From: Balneolaceae bacterium
GTDB taxonomy: Bacteria; Bacteroidota; Rhodothermia; Balneolales; Balneolaceae
Assembly: GCA_017643365.1 (NCBI GenBank)
Contig: JAEPNO010000008.1
Coordinates: 1-64,000 of the forward strand
Direction of reading: 5' to 3'
Length of the DNA: 64,000 bases
How positions within the stretch are numbered: the stretch's first letter is position 1; every line of letters starts with the position of its first letter. The notes under the pieces were generated by a model, which saw nothing but the letters and a program-made list of their open reading frames with translations, was not told the DNA's origin and did no database searches. Shown here piece after piece: positions 7,891-18,020 of the stretch. A program made the translations under genes and the position numbers.

Positions 7891-10800
7891 ATGATTAACA
7901 ATAAAAAGTTAAGCTATAGTGGACCCGAAAAGTCTGCCTGTGGCGTTGGGTTTGTTGCCAGCCGAAATCAGGAATACAGCAATCAACATTTACTCGAAGG
8001 TCTACATGCCTTACGCTGTGTAGAGCATCGTGGCGCGTGTGCCGCCGATGGACTCACCGGTGATGGTGCGGGAATCATGACCGATATTCCATTCGATATG
8101 CTCGGCTACGAAGCCGATACCGTAGCTGTGGCTACGCTTTTTCTAACTCGCGACAAAGCCCGAAGGCTTAAGGCACTCAAAATTTTTGAATCTACCTTTT
8201 CCTTATTTGGCTTGGATGTGCTCGAGTATCGGGATGTTCCCGTTAACAAAAAAATACTTGGTGAAAGTGCAGCGGCTTCGGTACCGGTAATTGTACATGT
8301 ATTTATTAAGCGACCGGAACGCGCTAAAACCATGCTTTCTTTCGATAAGAGGTTATATACTGCAAAGCAGCTCACCAAATCGAAATTGTATAATACCGAC
8401 CTTGCTGAAACTCTGTTTTTTACGTCATTATCCGCCAAAACGATGGTGTATAAGGCGCTCACACAATCGTATGCGCTTGAAGAATTTTATCTGGATTTAA
8501 AGAATCCGGAATACACTACCCGATTTTGCCTATTTCATCGTCGATTTAGTACCAACACCACCACTTCGTGGGACAAGGCTCAACCTTTCCGGTTGATAGG
8601 CCATAATGGGGAAATTAACACGATTGCCGGGAACCGCTCGTGGGCTAAATCCCGGGAAAAAATGATCGGCGCCGAGCGAAACGAAATCCTTACCCGAGAA
8701 AATATAAGTGATTCGGGTAGTTTGAACGAGATGGTAGAATCGTTGAGATACCGTTCGTCCATTCCTAATGTGGAAGATATTTTGGCGATATGTATGCCGC
8801 CGGCAACCGAAGGCAATAAGTTTTACAAGTTCTGGAGTAGAGCTATGGAGCCATGGGACGGCCCCGCACTCATCACGTACGCAAACGGTTACACCATTGG
8901 TGCTCGCTTGGATCGAAACGGCTTTCGACCTTGTAGATGGGCACGAACCGAAGATCACTTTTATCTGTCGAGCGAGGCTGGAACATTCGCTTTGGATGAA
9001 AGCAAGGTGGAGGCCAAGGGCACGCTGTATGCCGGGCGTGGAGTTACCGTTGATTTAGCAAGTGGCGAAGTGCTTTTCCGCGATCCTAGCCATTCTAAAG
9101 AGAACTTCGATGCGCCATTCAACCCTCGAGTGGAAGTCATTCCCGAGAAAGTTGGTGGGATTAAAGAGTCGTTTTCTAATCTGAAACCTTTTTTTAGTTA
9201 CACCGATGAAGAACTGAACAAGATCATTTATCCGATGGCCGAAACAGGTAAAGAACCGATCGGCTCGATGGGAGACACGGCCCGACTTGCGGTATTATCG
9301 ACTGAACCCCGTTCCTTTTTCGATTTTTTCTTTCAGAATTTCTCTCAGGTTACTAATCCACCGCTGGATTACCTCCGCGAGAAAATTGTTACCGATTTGA
9401 CCGTTTATCTGGGTAAGAAACCGAACATTTTTGAGCCGAAAGAGCTGATTCCGACCGCTCCAGCCTACGAGATTCGAAGTCCGTTTTTGAGTTTACAGCA
9501 AATGGAGTTTGTCTACAGCTGCATCACCAATAAAACTGAGTTGGATCGGGTGGTTCCGTTTACTATCGACACCACTTTTAATCGAAGTCATGGTTCGGTT
9601 GGGTTTAAATCCCGATTGGAGCACATTAGTAAAGAAGCCATTGAAGCAGTTCGAGCCGGGCACACTATATTAATTTTAAGTGATCGAAAGGCAGACGCCA
9701 ACAACACACCGTTGCCAAGTTTGCTTACACTTCGAAAAGTGGTTAATACGCTCAATGATGAAGGCTTGAAGTTGAATGCGGCCGTAATTGTGGATACCGG
9801 TGAAGTGAAAAGTACGCATCATGCGGCAGCGCTTATCGGTTTTGGAGCACAAGCAGTTTGCCCGTATTTGGCGTTGGATGCAGCCCGAAATGATACTCAC
9901 CGCTCGCTTAAGAATTTGGATGCAGACACCAAAGAACGTAATCTTTTAAAAGCGTTCGAAAGTGGCCTGCTCAAGGTGATGGCGAAAATGGGAATTTCAG
10001 TGGTTCGCAGTTATCAGAGTGCAAAATTGTTCTCTGCATTGGGTTTGGGTGAAGGAGTGATTGAAGAATTCTTCCCGGGAATTCAAAGTCCAATTGGTGG
10101 TCTTGAACTGGATCAGATTGCAGAAATGGTGCTTGCACGAACAGATATTTCCAATCTGGAAAGTATCGACGCCTATAAACCCATCAAGAGCTTTCAATAC
10201 AAAGAACACGCCCGTGGAAAGATGGGCGAAAAGCATTCGATGACCAATACGCGTTCGAAAATGATTCATGAATTGGTGCGAGACACCGGACTTGAATTGA
10301 ACGACTGGGCGCTGTACTACGAATATGTGAAGCTGGGATTGGATGACGAACCTGTGGCACTTCGGCATTTATTTAAGCCGAAATCGACCACATCGCCGAT
10401 AGATGTGGAAGAGGTAAAAGAAGCCGGACATATTTTAAGAACTTTTGGCTCCGGAGCGATGAGTTTTGGAGCGATCAGTGCGGAATCGCAGCGGGATATT
10501 TTCCTGGCGATGCGTGAGATCGGTGGACGCTGCAACAGTGGAGAAGGCGGTGAAAATCCCTACTATTTTAAAGAAGGAGTGGGCGCTTCGGTTAAGCAAA
10601 TAGCTTCCGGTCGATTTGGTGTAACCGCCGAGTATTTAGTTTCGGGAGAGGAGATCCAGATCAAAGTTTGTCAGGGAGCAAAACCCGGCGAAGGTGGGCA
10701 ATTAATGGGCTTAAAAGTGGATGCAGATATTGCCAAAGCGCGATTTGCGAATCCCGGTTTTGATCTCATATCTCCACCACCGCTGCATGATATTTACAGC

Positions 10801-12324
10801 ATCGAGGATTTGAAGCAACTGATCAATGATCTGAAACAAATCCATCCCAATGGAAAAGTAAGCGTGAAATTGGTAGCTGGAGTGAATATCGGGACCATCG
10901 CCGTGGGTGTAGCCAAAGCCGGTGCAGATTCTATTCAGGTTTCCGGTGGCGAAGGCGGAACCGGGGCGGCATCGCTTTCGAGTATGAAGCACGCCGGATT
11001 GCCTTGGGAAATTGGCTTGTTAGAAGTTCATCAGTCGCTGGTTGAGAACAATTTACGCGATCATGTGGTGCTTCGAACCGATGGTGGACTTTCCTCAGGA
11101 AAAGACATTGTGCTAGCTAGTATTTTAGGTGCCGAGGAATTCGATTTCGGAAAATTATTGTTGATTGCACAAGGTTGTGTAATGGCTCGGATTTGTGAAA
11201 AGAATACCTGTCCTACCGGGATTGCAACGCATGATCCAAAGTTCAAAGCCAAGTACAAAGGTGATAAAGATCACATTGTAAAAACCCTGAAGTACATCGC
11301 CGAAGATGTTCGCCAGATTTTAGCTGATTTGGGTAAATCATCACTAAACGAAATTTGTGGCGATACGGAATTATTGGAGATCAATAACCAGCATATTGAG
11401 CTGATCAATGATTTAAATCTAGATCTTGGTTTCTTTTTGGATGCCCCGGCTTATAAGAAAGAGTCGGAGCAGGAAAGCCTGTCTGAACCGATCAGCGAGC
11501 TGAATGCAACGGTACTAAGTGATCTGATGGAATCAATCGAAAAGAATGAATCGGTACGTCGTTCCTATCCGATCATCAACACTGACCGATCAGCTTTGGC
11601 AACCTTATTTGGACATTTAGCAGGTCGCGTAAGCAAAGCTCGAATGGCAGAAATTAAAGGCGAAAAATCCGAAATCAAGCCGTACACCGAAACGATTGAA
11701 CTGGAGTTCACAGGTAGTGCCGGACAAAGTTTTGGGGTATTTCAAACCAAGGATGTGAATATTCGATTGATTGGTGAAGCCAACGATTCGGTGTGCAAAA
11801 GCATGAGTGGCGGAAAAACCGTGATAGTGCCACCAACCGAAGCCAAATATAAACCTGAGGATAATGCCATTATCGGGAACTGTGCATTGTATGGCGCAAC
11901 AGGTGGTACCTTGTATGTGCATGGACAAGCGGGCGATCGTTTTGCTGTTCGAAATTCCGGTGCAACCGCTGTTGTGGAAGGTACAGGACTTCATGCCTGT
12001 GAATATATGACCAACGGAAATGTGGTGATTCTGGGCCAAACTTCGGATAACATCGGTGCCGGAATGACCGGCGGAGCATTGTTTATGTACGAAGATCCGG
12101 GCTCGCGAATTAACAAAGAATATGTTGGAAAAGCCTCGCTAAGCACTAAAGATTTCGAGCAATTGTTTTCAATTTTAAGTGATTATGCAGCAGAAACAGG
12201 CTCAACCAAAGCGAAATACATTGTGGAAGATTGGGAGCAGGCGAAAACGCAATTCATCAAATACATCCCACTTTCGATGATCACCGTTGGCGAAGGTGTT
12301 GAGGAATCGGAAGAACAGAATTAG
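7891..12324 (+). CDS. gltB: Glutamate synthase large subunit GltB
   Basis: About 1477 residues from the ATG at 7891; a GTG 45 bp upstream is in frame. Starting at 7891, 'KSACGVGFVA' places the class II amidotransferase Cys after a 16-residue propeptide, as in GltB proteins that expose this Cys by cleavage. The glutaminase domain follows ('VEHRGACAADGLTGDGAGI', 'HNGEINTI'). The central and FMN-binding synthase domains come next ('SFGAISAESQRDI', 'GAKPGEGGQL', 'SVKLVAGVNIG'). The [3Fe-4S] ligands are seen as C-x5-C-x4-C ('CVMARICEKNTCPTG'). A C-terminal GXGXG beta-helix closes the protein ('GATGGTLYVHGQAGDRFAVR'). It makes two glutamates from glutamine and 2-oxoglutarate. No gltD is adjacent, so the electron-donating small subunit must be elsewhere or replaced. 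Confidence 0.97.
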   Translation: MINNKKLSYSGPEKSACGVGFVASRNQEYSNQHLLEGLHALRCVEHRGACAADGLTGDGAGIMTDIPFDMLGYEADTVAVATLFLTRDKARRLKALKIFESTFSLFGLDVLEYRDVPVNKKILGESAAASVPVIVHVFIKRPERAKTMLSFDKRLYTAKQLTKSKLYNTDLAETLFFTSLSAKTMVYKALTQSYALEEFYLDLKNPEYTTRFCLFHRRFSTNTTTSWDKAQPFRLIGHNGEINTIAGNRSWAKSREKMIGAERNEILTRENISDSGSLNEMVESLRYRSSIPNVEDILAICMPPATEGNKFYKFWSRAMEPWDGPALITYANGYTIGARLDRNGFRPCRWARTEDHFYLSSEAGTFALDESKVEAKGTLYAGRGVTVDLASGEVLFRDPSHSKENFDAPFNPRVEVIPEKVGGIKESFSNLKPFFSYTDEELNKIIYPMAETGKEPIGSMGDTARLAVLSTEPRSFFDFFFQNFSQVTNPPLDYLREKIVTDLTVYLGKKPNIFEPKELIPTAPAYEIRSPFLSLQQMEFVYSCITNKTELDRVVPFTIDTTFNRSHGSVGFKSRLEHISKEAIEAVRAGHTILILSDRKADANNTPLPSLLTLRKVVNTLNDEGLKLNAAVIVDTGEVKSTHHAAALIGFGAQAVCPYLALDAARNDTHRSLKNLDADTKERNLLKAFESGLLKVMAKMGISVVRSYQSAKLFSALGLGEGVIEEFFPGIQSPIGGLELDQIAEMVLARTDISNLESIDAYKPIKSFQYKEHARGKMGEKHSMTNTRSKMIHELVRDTGLELNDWALYYEYVKLGLDDEPVALRHLFKPKSTTSPIDVEEVKEAGHILRTFGSGAMSFGAISAESQRDIFLAMREIGGRCNSGEGGENPYYFKEGVGASVKQIASGRFGVTAEYLVSGEEIQIKVCQGAKPGEGGQLMGLKVDADIAKARFANPGFDLISPPPLHDIYSIEDLKQLINDLKQIHPNGKVSVKLVAGVNIGTIAVGVAKAGADSIQVSGGEGGTGAASLSSMKHAGLPWEIGLLEVHQSLVENNLRDHVVLRTDGGLSSGKDIVLASILGAEEFDFGKLLLIAQGCVMARICEKNTCPTGIATHDPKFKAKYKGDKDHIVKTLKYIAEDVRQILADLGKSSLNEICGDTELLEINNQHIELINDLNLDLGFFLDAPAYKKESEQESLSEPISELNATVLSDLMESIEKNESVRRSYPIINTDRSALATLFGHLAGRVSKARMAEIKGEKSEIKPYTETIELEFTGSAGQSFGVFQTKDVNIRLIGEANDSVCKSMSGGKTVIVPPTEAKYKPEDNAIIGNCALYGATGGTLYVHGQAGDRFAVRNSGATAVVEGTGLHACEYMTNGNVVILGQTSDNIGAGMTGGALFMYEDPGSRINKEYVGKASLSTKDFEQLFSILSDYAAETGSTKAKYIVEDWEQAKTQFIKYIPLSMITVGEGVEESEEQN

Positions 12325-12860
12325 TTTTGAGTTTTGAGTTTTGAGTTTTGAGTGATGAGTCTAGAGACGGAGGATGTTGGCCGCAGAGCATCGGTGCTAG
12401 ATTTAAGCCCAGTGGGTTCGACAAGCTCACCCACCCTTGAAAATTCTTCCGTGGTTTTGTGCCAAAAAGGAATCAGAAATCAGGAGAAAGGAGCAAAGGA
12501 TTTGGAGACGAACCAACAACCAATCACGATTAACGAAAGCTGGTAATGCAGCGGTAAGTCCTCCTTTGAAGGAGGTGGATCCCGACGGATAGTCGGGAGA
12601 CGGAGGATGTTGCTCGCAAAGCATCTGAGCTAAATTCAAATCCTGTGGGTTCGACAAGCTCACCCACCCTTGAAAATTCTTCCGTGGTTTTGTGCCAAAA
12701 AGGAACCAGGAAAAAGGAGTCATTCACGAGCGGAGCGAAGTGATCTCTGTATTAAGTTTCAATATAGATTTTAGATCCTGAGATTGCTTCGTCGCAGGCT
12801 CCTCGCAAATGGCGTCGATATAATTTTCCGTGGTTTTGTGTTTTAGTGGCTACAACCGAA
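12325..12860. repeat. Repeat-filled gap downstream of gltB
   Basis: No real gene. 12324-12360 is a tandem heptamer run (unit TTTTGAG, about four copies). Two direct copies of a ~125-bp block follow at 12365-12492 and 12598-12719, each holding the palindromic core 'gtgggttcgacaagctcac' and ending 'tccgtggttttgtgccaaaa'. A third fragment of the same phrase ('ttccgtggttttgtg') lies at about 12823-12840. Between the copies are two palindromes, CCTCCTT-TG-AAGGAGG near 12560 and TCCCGAC-GGATA-GTCGGGA near 12580. Short ORFs here are translations of the repeat. This could act as the gltB terminator region. Confidence 0.75.
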
Positions 12861-13331
12861 TTAACTCACTCGCTCGTCTTCGTATTTCTTCTGCAATCCG
12901 CTTAGAAAATAGCGCAGATATTGATCGTTGCACTCGCGGTATTTCGATGATCCGGGTTTTCTGAAAAACGCACTCAGTTCGTGCGGGCTTATGCTTTTTT
13001 CGATGGAAGTATATAATTCGAGAATATCATCCGACTGCAAATTAAACGCGATTCTCAGCTTCCTGAAAATGATATTGTTGTTCAGCTCTTTCTCAGGCGC
13101 AGGTTGAGCGCCCTCTTTCTTACCGCGCAGTTTGTTGATCAAACCATTCAAAAAGGTTGCCATCATAACATCACTCATCGCTAAATGAGCGGGATCTTCG
13201 TGCTTTTTCAGCCACAGGGTAACGCTTTCTTGTTTGATAGCCGTGCCCGTTTCAGCAAAGACCTCCGCCATCTGTTTGTCGTTGTAATTAAGCGTGTATC
13301 TGAGACGGCGAAAAATGTCGTTATTGTCCAT
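12861..13331 (-). CDS. DUF1456 family protein (YehS-like)
   Basis: A 156-residue protein made of two related halves, each opening with 'NNDIFRRLRYTLNYND' or 'NNIIFRKLRIAFNLQSDDI'. This duplicated ~70-residue helical unit is the DUF1456 signature found in E. coli YehS and many marine bacteria. The second half continues 'SPHELSAFFRKPGSSKYREC' and 'QYLRYFLSGLQKKY', standard for the family. Its function is unknown; a cytoplasmic, possibly nucleic-acid- or protein-binding role is only a guess. It stands alone with a small palindrome (ACCG-CTAAT-CGGT) in the gap before its neighbour. Confidence 0.85.
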   Translation of the reverse strand: MDNNDIFRRLRYTLNYNDKQMAEVFAETGTAIKQESVTLWLKKHEDPAHLAMSDVMMATFLNGLINKLRGKKEGAQPAPEKELNNNIIFRKLRIAFNLQSDDILELYTSIEKSISPHELSAFFRKPGSSKYRECNDQYLRYFLSGLQKKYEDERVS

Positions 13332-13414
13332 GCGGGCTGTTCTTGACGATGGGTGAGTGATTGATATAAAGGTACCGCTAATCGGTAACGATGACTACAA
13401 GAAATTGAAACCGA

Positions 13415-13990
13415 TTAATTCTCAGCTTCCAGTTTGCCCAAGAACTGCTTCCATTCTTTGGTGAACAGGTATTCGCTGAGCTTTTTTCCGGGGCAAAGTG
13501 TTTCGGCGTAATCTTTATGGGTCTTAATTTTTGATGCCGGAACAGACTTCCAATCGGCTAAATATTCGGTCACTGTTTTCATCGACTCGATTTGCTCATC
13601 TCGAAGCTCTTGCTCCTCAAAATTACCAAGCAATACGATGAGTGCATGTCCGGTTGGATCGTAGGATGTGTTGGTATCCCCACGATAATCCAAGGGGCGA
13701 CCCTCGAAAATGTTGCCTTTTCTATCGATGATGTAATGATAAGGAACATCCATCCAACCACGAGCAGAACGGCTCCAAGACTGTAAATTCTTGAGATAGC
13801 TGTACACATTTTTATCATCATCGAAAATCTCTCCACCATGATGAATGGTGATGTATGAGATCGTATGGCGATTGCTTTCAATAAGCGAATCGGTACTTCC
13901 CCATTCTGAACGCTCAATTAGCCAATCTTGTGCTGTAGCTTGATTTGATGTGAATACAAAAACGAGAAGTAGTAAGCCGATGTATCTCAT
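13415..13990 (-). CDS. Secreted N-acetylmuramoyl-L-alanine amidase (Amidase_2/PGRP-like)
   Basis: A 191-residue protein with a signal peptide (hydrophobic 4-14, 'ATAQ' cleavage region). It then has a zinc amidase fold: 'YITIHHGG' supplies the first metal ligand, 'VPYHYIIDRKGNIFEGRP' is the conserved central strand pair, 'GHALIVLLGNFE' follows, and 'KTHKDYAETLCPGKKL' provides the C-terminal His and Cys ligands. Such enzymes cut the bond between N-acetylmuramic acid and the peptide stem of peptidoglycan, in cell-wall turnover or attack on other cells. No binding domain is attached. It lies between DUF1456 and the ThuA fusion gene with no sign of an operon. Confidence 0.9.
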   Translation of the reverse strand: MRYIGLLLLVFVFTSNQATAQDWLIERSEWGSTDSLIESNRHTISYITIHHGGEIFDDDKNVYSYLKNLQSWSRSARGWMDVPYHYIIDRKGNIFEGRPLDYRGDTNTSYDPTGHALIVLLGNFEEQELRDEQIESMKTVTEYLADWKSVPASKIKTHKDYAETLCPGKKLSEYLFTKEWKQFLGKLEAEN

Positions 13991-14085
13991 AAGGTTGAAT
14001 TGTTGTTCGACGATGATGCGAACAAAGTATTGAATCCAAAAATCAGATGACGTGAAACAACGTCAAATTAGGTAAACCAAAGCTA

Positions 14086-17000
14086 TTATTTCATCAACAG
14101 CATTTTATTGGAGATAACAGCGCCGTCAAATTCGAGTTGATAAAAGTACACTCCACTTGATAAGCCGGAAGCATCAAAATTCACGGAGTGAGATCCGGTA
14201 TTACGAATTTCATCCACCAAAACCTGTACGATTTGCCCAACCACATTGTATACTTTTAGGGATACTTTTCCTGACTCGGGCAAGCTGAATTCGATTTGAG
14301 TACTTGGATTAAATGGATTCGGATAATTTTGGCTAAGATGAACATTGGTCGGAATTTCGATGGATTCATTCTCTTCGTTAGAGACGATCAAAGCATCCAA
14401 ATCGGGAATCAAATAATCTTCGTGGATTACATTTGATGGATTGGATCCCGACCATCGAAGGTATAAACCGGCTGTTCCTGCTGTATGGGAATATTCAAGT
14501 ATTAAAGTCCGCTTTTGATCTTTGGTAAAGGCAATTTGTTGGTTGTTTGATACAGCCTCACCATCAATATAAAGTGTGGCGTTCCCATTTATTGCCTCAA
14601 CCGAAAAACGATAGTTTCCCGCATTTGGAGCCATAACTTCACCACTATATCGAACGCTGAAATTGTTGGATGGGATACCGGAAACAGGGCCATTATTTTT
14701 CCAATTCCAGGCCACCATGGGCTCTTGCCTAACAAAAGGCGTTCCGGTGAAATCCAAAGTTGGGTAATAGGTGGCTGCTAGTCCTTTCAGTGAATCTGGA
14801 TTGGTTTTGGCTACTCCTTTTCCGTGGAATTCAAACCAGTTTACATTTCCAATTCCACCGGGATTTGCGGCATTTTTAAACACTACGTATAAATCATGGC
14901 TGCCACCCGGGTTGTTTAAATCGGTGGTAAAATAATCGTAGGATTGCCAGCCACCTGTTAATGCGGTTTGCATACTCGCAATTAGCGGTCCGTTTACATC
15001 ATTCAATCGAAATTGGATTTCTGCCGGGTTTTGTTGGGTTGCAAATCGTGCGGTTACATACTCTATATTTTCGAAATTCATTGGGCCGAATTTGAGGGCA
15101 GAATTATGATTTACAAAACCAATATTCAGTCCGCCTCCAAGAAAGTCGCCGGTGGTTTCTGTTCTAAGATCGATGAACTCCAGAGTGTGTTCTGCTTGTT
15201 TTTTCTTTGGATGAAGAATTACGACATCAGTTCCTGTTAACGGTACTCCTGCTCCACCACCGTCATCAGTAAACTGGGCATTAAATACATAAAAAATATC
15301 ATCTGATCCTTCGCCATGTGGATTTGTTGGAAATTCGCCTTCACAACCTTGGCGCGATCCTTCACCATGTGCATGATCGTCGTGGCCGATGGATGGTTCG
15401 GAAATCACCTCATTACAATCTATACCGGCTTCTGTAGTCCCTTGCTCATCATCTTCTACAGAGATTTTATATTCAACTACATCATAATCTTCGTAGAATC
15501 CACCATTGTAGGGGCGTTCTATGATCACCTTTGGTTTAGTGTTACCTACTACAATCTGAACTTGTGCCACCGCAAATTCACCATCCGGATCGCTTACTCG
15601 TAGTTTCGCAGTATAATTTCCATCTTCGGTATATGTGAACGTTGGGTTTTCTTCCGTTGAATCTTCTATATCGTCTCCATCAAAATCCCACGAATACGTG
15701 AGGAAATCGTTATCAGGATCGCTGGAGCGACTTCCGGTAAACGCTACTTCTAATGGAGCTGCACCACTTGTTACAGAGGCTGAAGCAATAGCGGTAGGAG
15801 CTCTATTACCGAGGTTTTCGACATAAGCGATTTTGATAATTCGGGCATCTTCATTGTTTGCAAAAAAGCCGGTTCCCCATTCAACAATGTACATGGCGCC
15901 ATCCGGACCGAACTGCATATCAATTGGGCGGGCGAGTTCTAAATCGGGTAAAAATGGATTTATTTGAAGCAGGTTGCCGTCTTTATCGAAGCGTACTTCT
16001 TTAATCCAATTACGCGTCCATTCCAGGATAAATAAAGTACTGTCGAAATATTGAGGGAAACTACCCGATTCTAGATTTGTGGAATCATACTGAAAAAATC
16101 CACCTGCTATGGCTGTGCGATCACCTTCCTCAAACTCCGGACGATCGGGAGTAAATCCATACGTGTAATCGAGCCAGGCGGGTTTTGCCGGAGGCAGATT
16201 TTGTGCTCCGGTATTATTGGGCGAATTATTTACGGGATTAGAACAATCGAAAGCCGAGCCGGAACTGCCATTCGCAAAATTGTAATCAACGTAAGCTAGG
16301 TTGTCGGCTATACAATATGGCCAGCCAAAATTACCCGGTTCTGTGGTTCGATTAAATTCGTCGTGCCCAACCGGTCCACGACTTGAACTTGTTGCCGTTG
16401 CATCGGGGCCGACATCCCCCCAAACTAATACATCGGTATATTTGCTAACGGCCATCCTGAATGGGTTCCGAGTTCCCATTACATAGATTTCAGGTTTACC
16501 TTCTTCTGCATCGGAAAATAGATTCCCCTCCGGAATCGTGTAGCTTCCATCATCTTCGGGATGGATGCGTAGAATTTTGCCTCGCAAATCGTTCGTATTT
16601 CCGGATGTTGCCTGAGCATCGAACGCAGAGCGGCCGGCACGTTCATCGATAGGAGTGTAGCCATCCGACTCAAAAGGATTGGTATTGTCGCCGGTAGTTA
16701 TGAATAAATTTCCATTGCTGTCGAATTCCATATCACCACCGGAGTGGCAACATTGTTCTCGCTGAACAGGAATGCGTAAAATGATTGCTTCGGAATCCTT
16801 ATCAATAGAAGTACCGTCAAAATTAAAACGAGATACTCGCTGTTCTGAAACTCCTGTTGGTGAATAAAAGAGATACAACCACGAGTTCGTTTCGAAATCA
16901 GGATCAAGAACGATTCCGATTAAACCGTCTTCGCGGCCTGAATCAACACTCAATGAGCCTGCGTTTGAAATTAGACCGGTTTCGTTGTTCCGCAGTTTTA

Positions 17001-17853
17001 AGTTGCCCGCCCGTTCGATGTACAACACATCCAAGTTCGGCAGTACGGCTACCGCCATCGGACTTAACGGGTTGTTGTCCAGAACGGTAACCTGATATTT
17101 ATCGTCAATGGTGCCCTCGTAATTACCACTTATCTCGCCACTTGCATACAAAATACCACCCAAGATATGTTCCATAAATAGTGGTTCAGAATAACTCGCT
17201 TCGGTGTGCCCACCTCCTGTGTACCAAGCTCGTCCACCTTCGTAATTGTGCATCCATGCTATGGGATGATCATAACCCATGTTCCCGCCGGAGTACGTGC
17301 TTTCGTCTAGCGTCATCAACACATGAACTTCGCCACGGGGATTCGCGCGATAGTTGTACCATTCGTCAGTTCGTACCCAATAATCCGGTAAAAAAGAGGT
17401 GGAAGGGTGGATTTTATCAGCTACTTCGATGGTAGCAGTTGGTGTTCCGGGAGGGTGACTATCAAAATAAGCGCCCACGAGTCCGCCATACCAAGGCCAA
17501 TCGTATTCGGTATCGGAAGCTGCATGAATTCCAACAAAGCCACCGCCAGTTTGAATGTACTGCTCAAAAGCAGCCTGTTGATCTGAGTTTAATACATTGC
17601 CGGTGGTGCTCAGAAAAATGATAGCATCGTATTGGCTTAGGTTTTCATAAGTAAACAGCGAAGCATCTTCGGTGGCAACCACTTCGAAGTCGTGATCTAG
17701 TCCTAGTTGTTGAATTGCAGCAATGCCTTCATCGATAGAACTATGGCGAAAGCCTTCTGTTTTGGAAAATATGAGCACCTTGAAGGTTTGTGCATAGGCT
17801 GTAGTGCTGATGAATACAGCAAAGAGAAAAATAGAGATCGATTTCTTTAGCAT
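14086..17853 (-). CDS. Secreted ThuA / PQQ-type sugar dehydrogenase / PKD / CBM-like / PA14 fusion with type IX sorting tail
   Basis: A 1255-residue exported protein with signal peptide ('MLKKSISIFLFAVFIS', cut near 'AYAQ'). Residues ~24-235 form a ThuA domain ('GGGFVGIHAASDTEYDW', 'GYDHPIAWMH', 'WYTGGGHTE'). Residues ~250-680 form a glucose/sorbosone-dehydrogenase beta-propeller ('GLIGIVLDPDF', 'HSGGDMEF', 'TTGDNTNPFE', 'DLRGKILRI'). A PKD domain follows (~690-780, 'YSWDFDGDDIED'), then a CBM6-like jelly roll (~900-1025), a PA14 domain (~1035-1150) and a type IX sorting tail from ~1170 ('LSQNYPNPFNPSTQIEF'). ThuA plus sugar-dehydrogenase fusions recur in Bacteroidota and are thought to act on sugars or sugar acids; the substrate here is unknown. 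It is divergent from a GH130 gene. Confidence 0.88.
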   Translation of the reverse strand: MLKKSISIFLFAVFISTTAYAQTFKVLIFSKTEGFRHSSIDEGIAAIQQLGLDHDFEVVATEDASLFTYENLSQYDAIIFLSTTGNVLNSDQQAAFEQYIQTGGGFVGIHAASDTEYDWPWYGGLVGAYFDSHPPGTPTATIEVADKIHPSTSFLPDYWVRTDEWYNYRANPRGEVHVLMTLDESTYSGGNMGYDHPIAWMHNYEGGRAWYTGGGHTEASYSEPLFMEHILGGILYASGEISGNYEGTIDDKYQVTVLDNNPLSPMAVAVLPNLDVLYIERAGNLKLRNNETGLISNAGSLSVDSGREDGLIGIVLDPDFETNSWLYLFYSPTGVSEQRVSRFNFDGTSIDKDSEAIILRIPVQREQCCHSGGDMEFDSNGNLFITTGDNTNPFESDGYTPIDERAGRSAFDAQATSGNTNDLRGKILRIHPEDDGSYTIPEGNLFSDAEEGKPEIYVMGTRNPFRMAVSKYTDVLVWGDVGPDATATSSSRGPVGHDEFNRTTEPGNFGWPYCIADNLAYVDYNFANGSSGSAFDCSNPVNNSPNNTGAQNLPPAKPAWLDYTYGFTPDRPEFEEGDRTAIAGGFFQYDSTNLESGSFPQYFDSTLFILEWTRNWIKEVRFDKDGNLLQINPFLPDLELARPIDMQFGPDGAMYIVEWGTGFFANNEDARIIKIAYVENLGNRAPTAIASASVTSGAAPLEVAFTGSRSSDPDNDFLTYSWDFDGDDIEDSTEENPTFTYTEDGNYTAKLRVSDPDGEFAVAQVQIVVGNTKPKVIIERPYNGGFYEDYDVVEYKISVEDDEQGTTEAGIDCNEVISEPSIGHDDHAHGEGSRQGCEGEFPTNPHGEGSDDIFYVFNAQFTDDGGGAGVPLTGTDVVILHPKKKQAEHTLEFIDLRTETTGDFLGGGLNIGFVNHNSALKFGPMNFENIEYVTARFATQQNPAEIQFRLNDVNGPLIASMQTALTGGWQSYDYFTTDLNNPGGSHDLYVVFKNAANPGGIGNVNWFEFHGKGVAKTNPDSLKGLAATYYPTLDFTGTPFVRQEPMVAWNWKNNGPVSGIPSNNFSVRYSGEVMAPNAGNYRFSVEAINGNATLYIDGEAVSNNQQIAFTKDQKRTLILEYSHTAGTAGLYLRWSGSNPSNVIHEDYLIPDLDALIVSNEENESIEIPTNVHLSQNYPNPFNPSTQIEFSLPESGKVSLKVYNVVGQIVQVLVDEIRNTGSHSVNFDASGLSSGVYFYQLEFDGAVISNKMLLMK

Positions 17854-18020
17854 AGTAAGAAGTGTGTGAGAATTGTGAGAGTATCAACAAAATTAATTAG
17901 TTAACCAAGTGATAAGATTTCTCAAAGCACTTCATAAAACATGCTTAGACCATGGGTAGCAGTTAATCTGCATAGCATAAATTGTTAATAGCACTGATCG
18001 TTTATATTGTATTGGGATAG

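Noticed and set aside
8106-12079. Numerous long frames antisense or out of frame within gltB
   Set aside because: They are shadows of the strongly conserved gltB frame, with no family motifs.
12352-12727. Short open frames on both strands in the gap downstream of gltB
   Set aside because: They translate the direct repeats and palindromes; both copies give the same peptide fragments on the minus strand and nothing resembles a protein family.
14048-14065. TGACGT-GAAACA-ACGTCA hairpin beyond the ThuA gene as a terminator
   Set aside because: The stem is only 6 bp and no T-run follows on the minus strand; it may be an operator for the amidase gene or chance.
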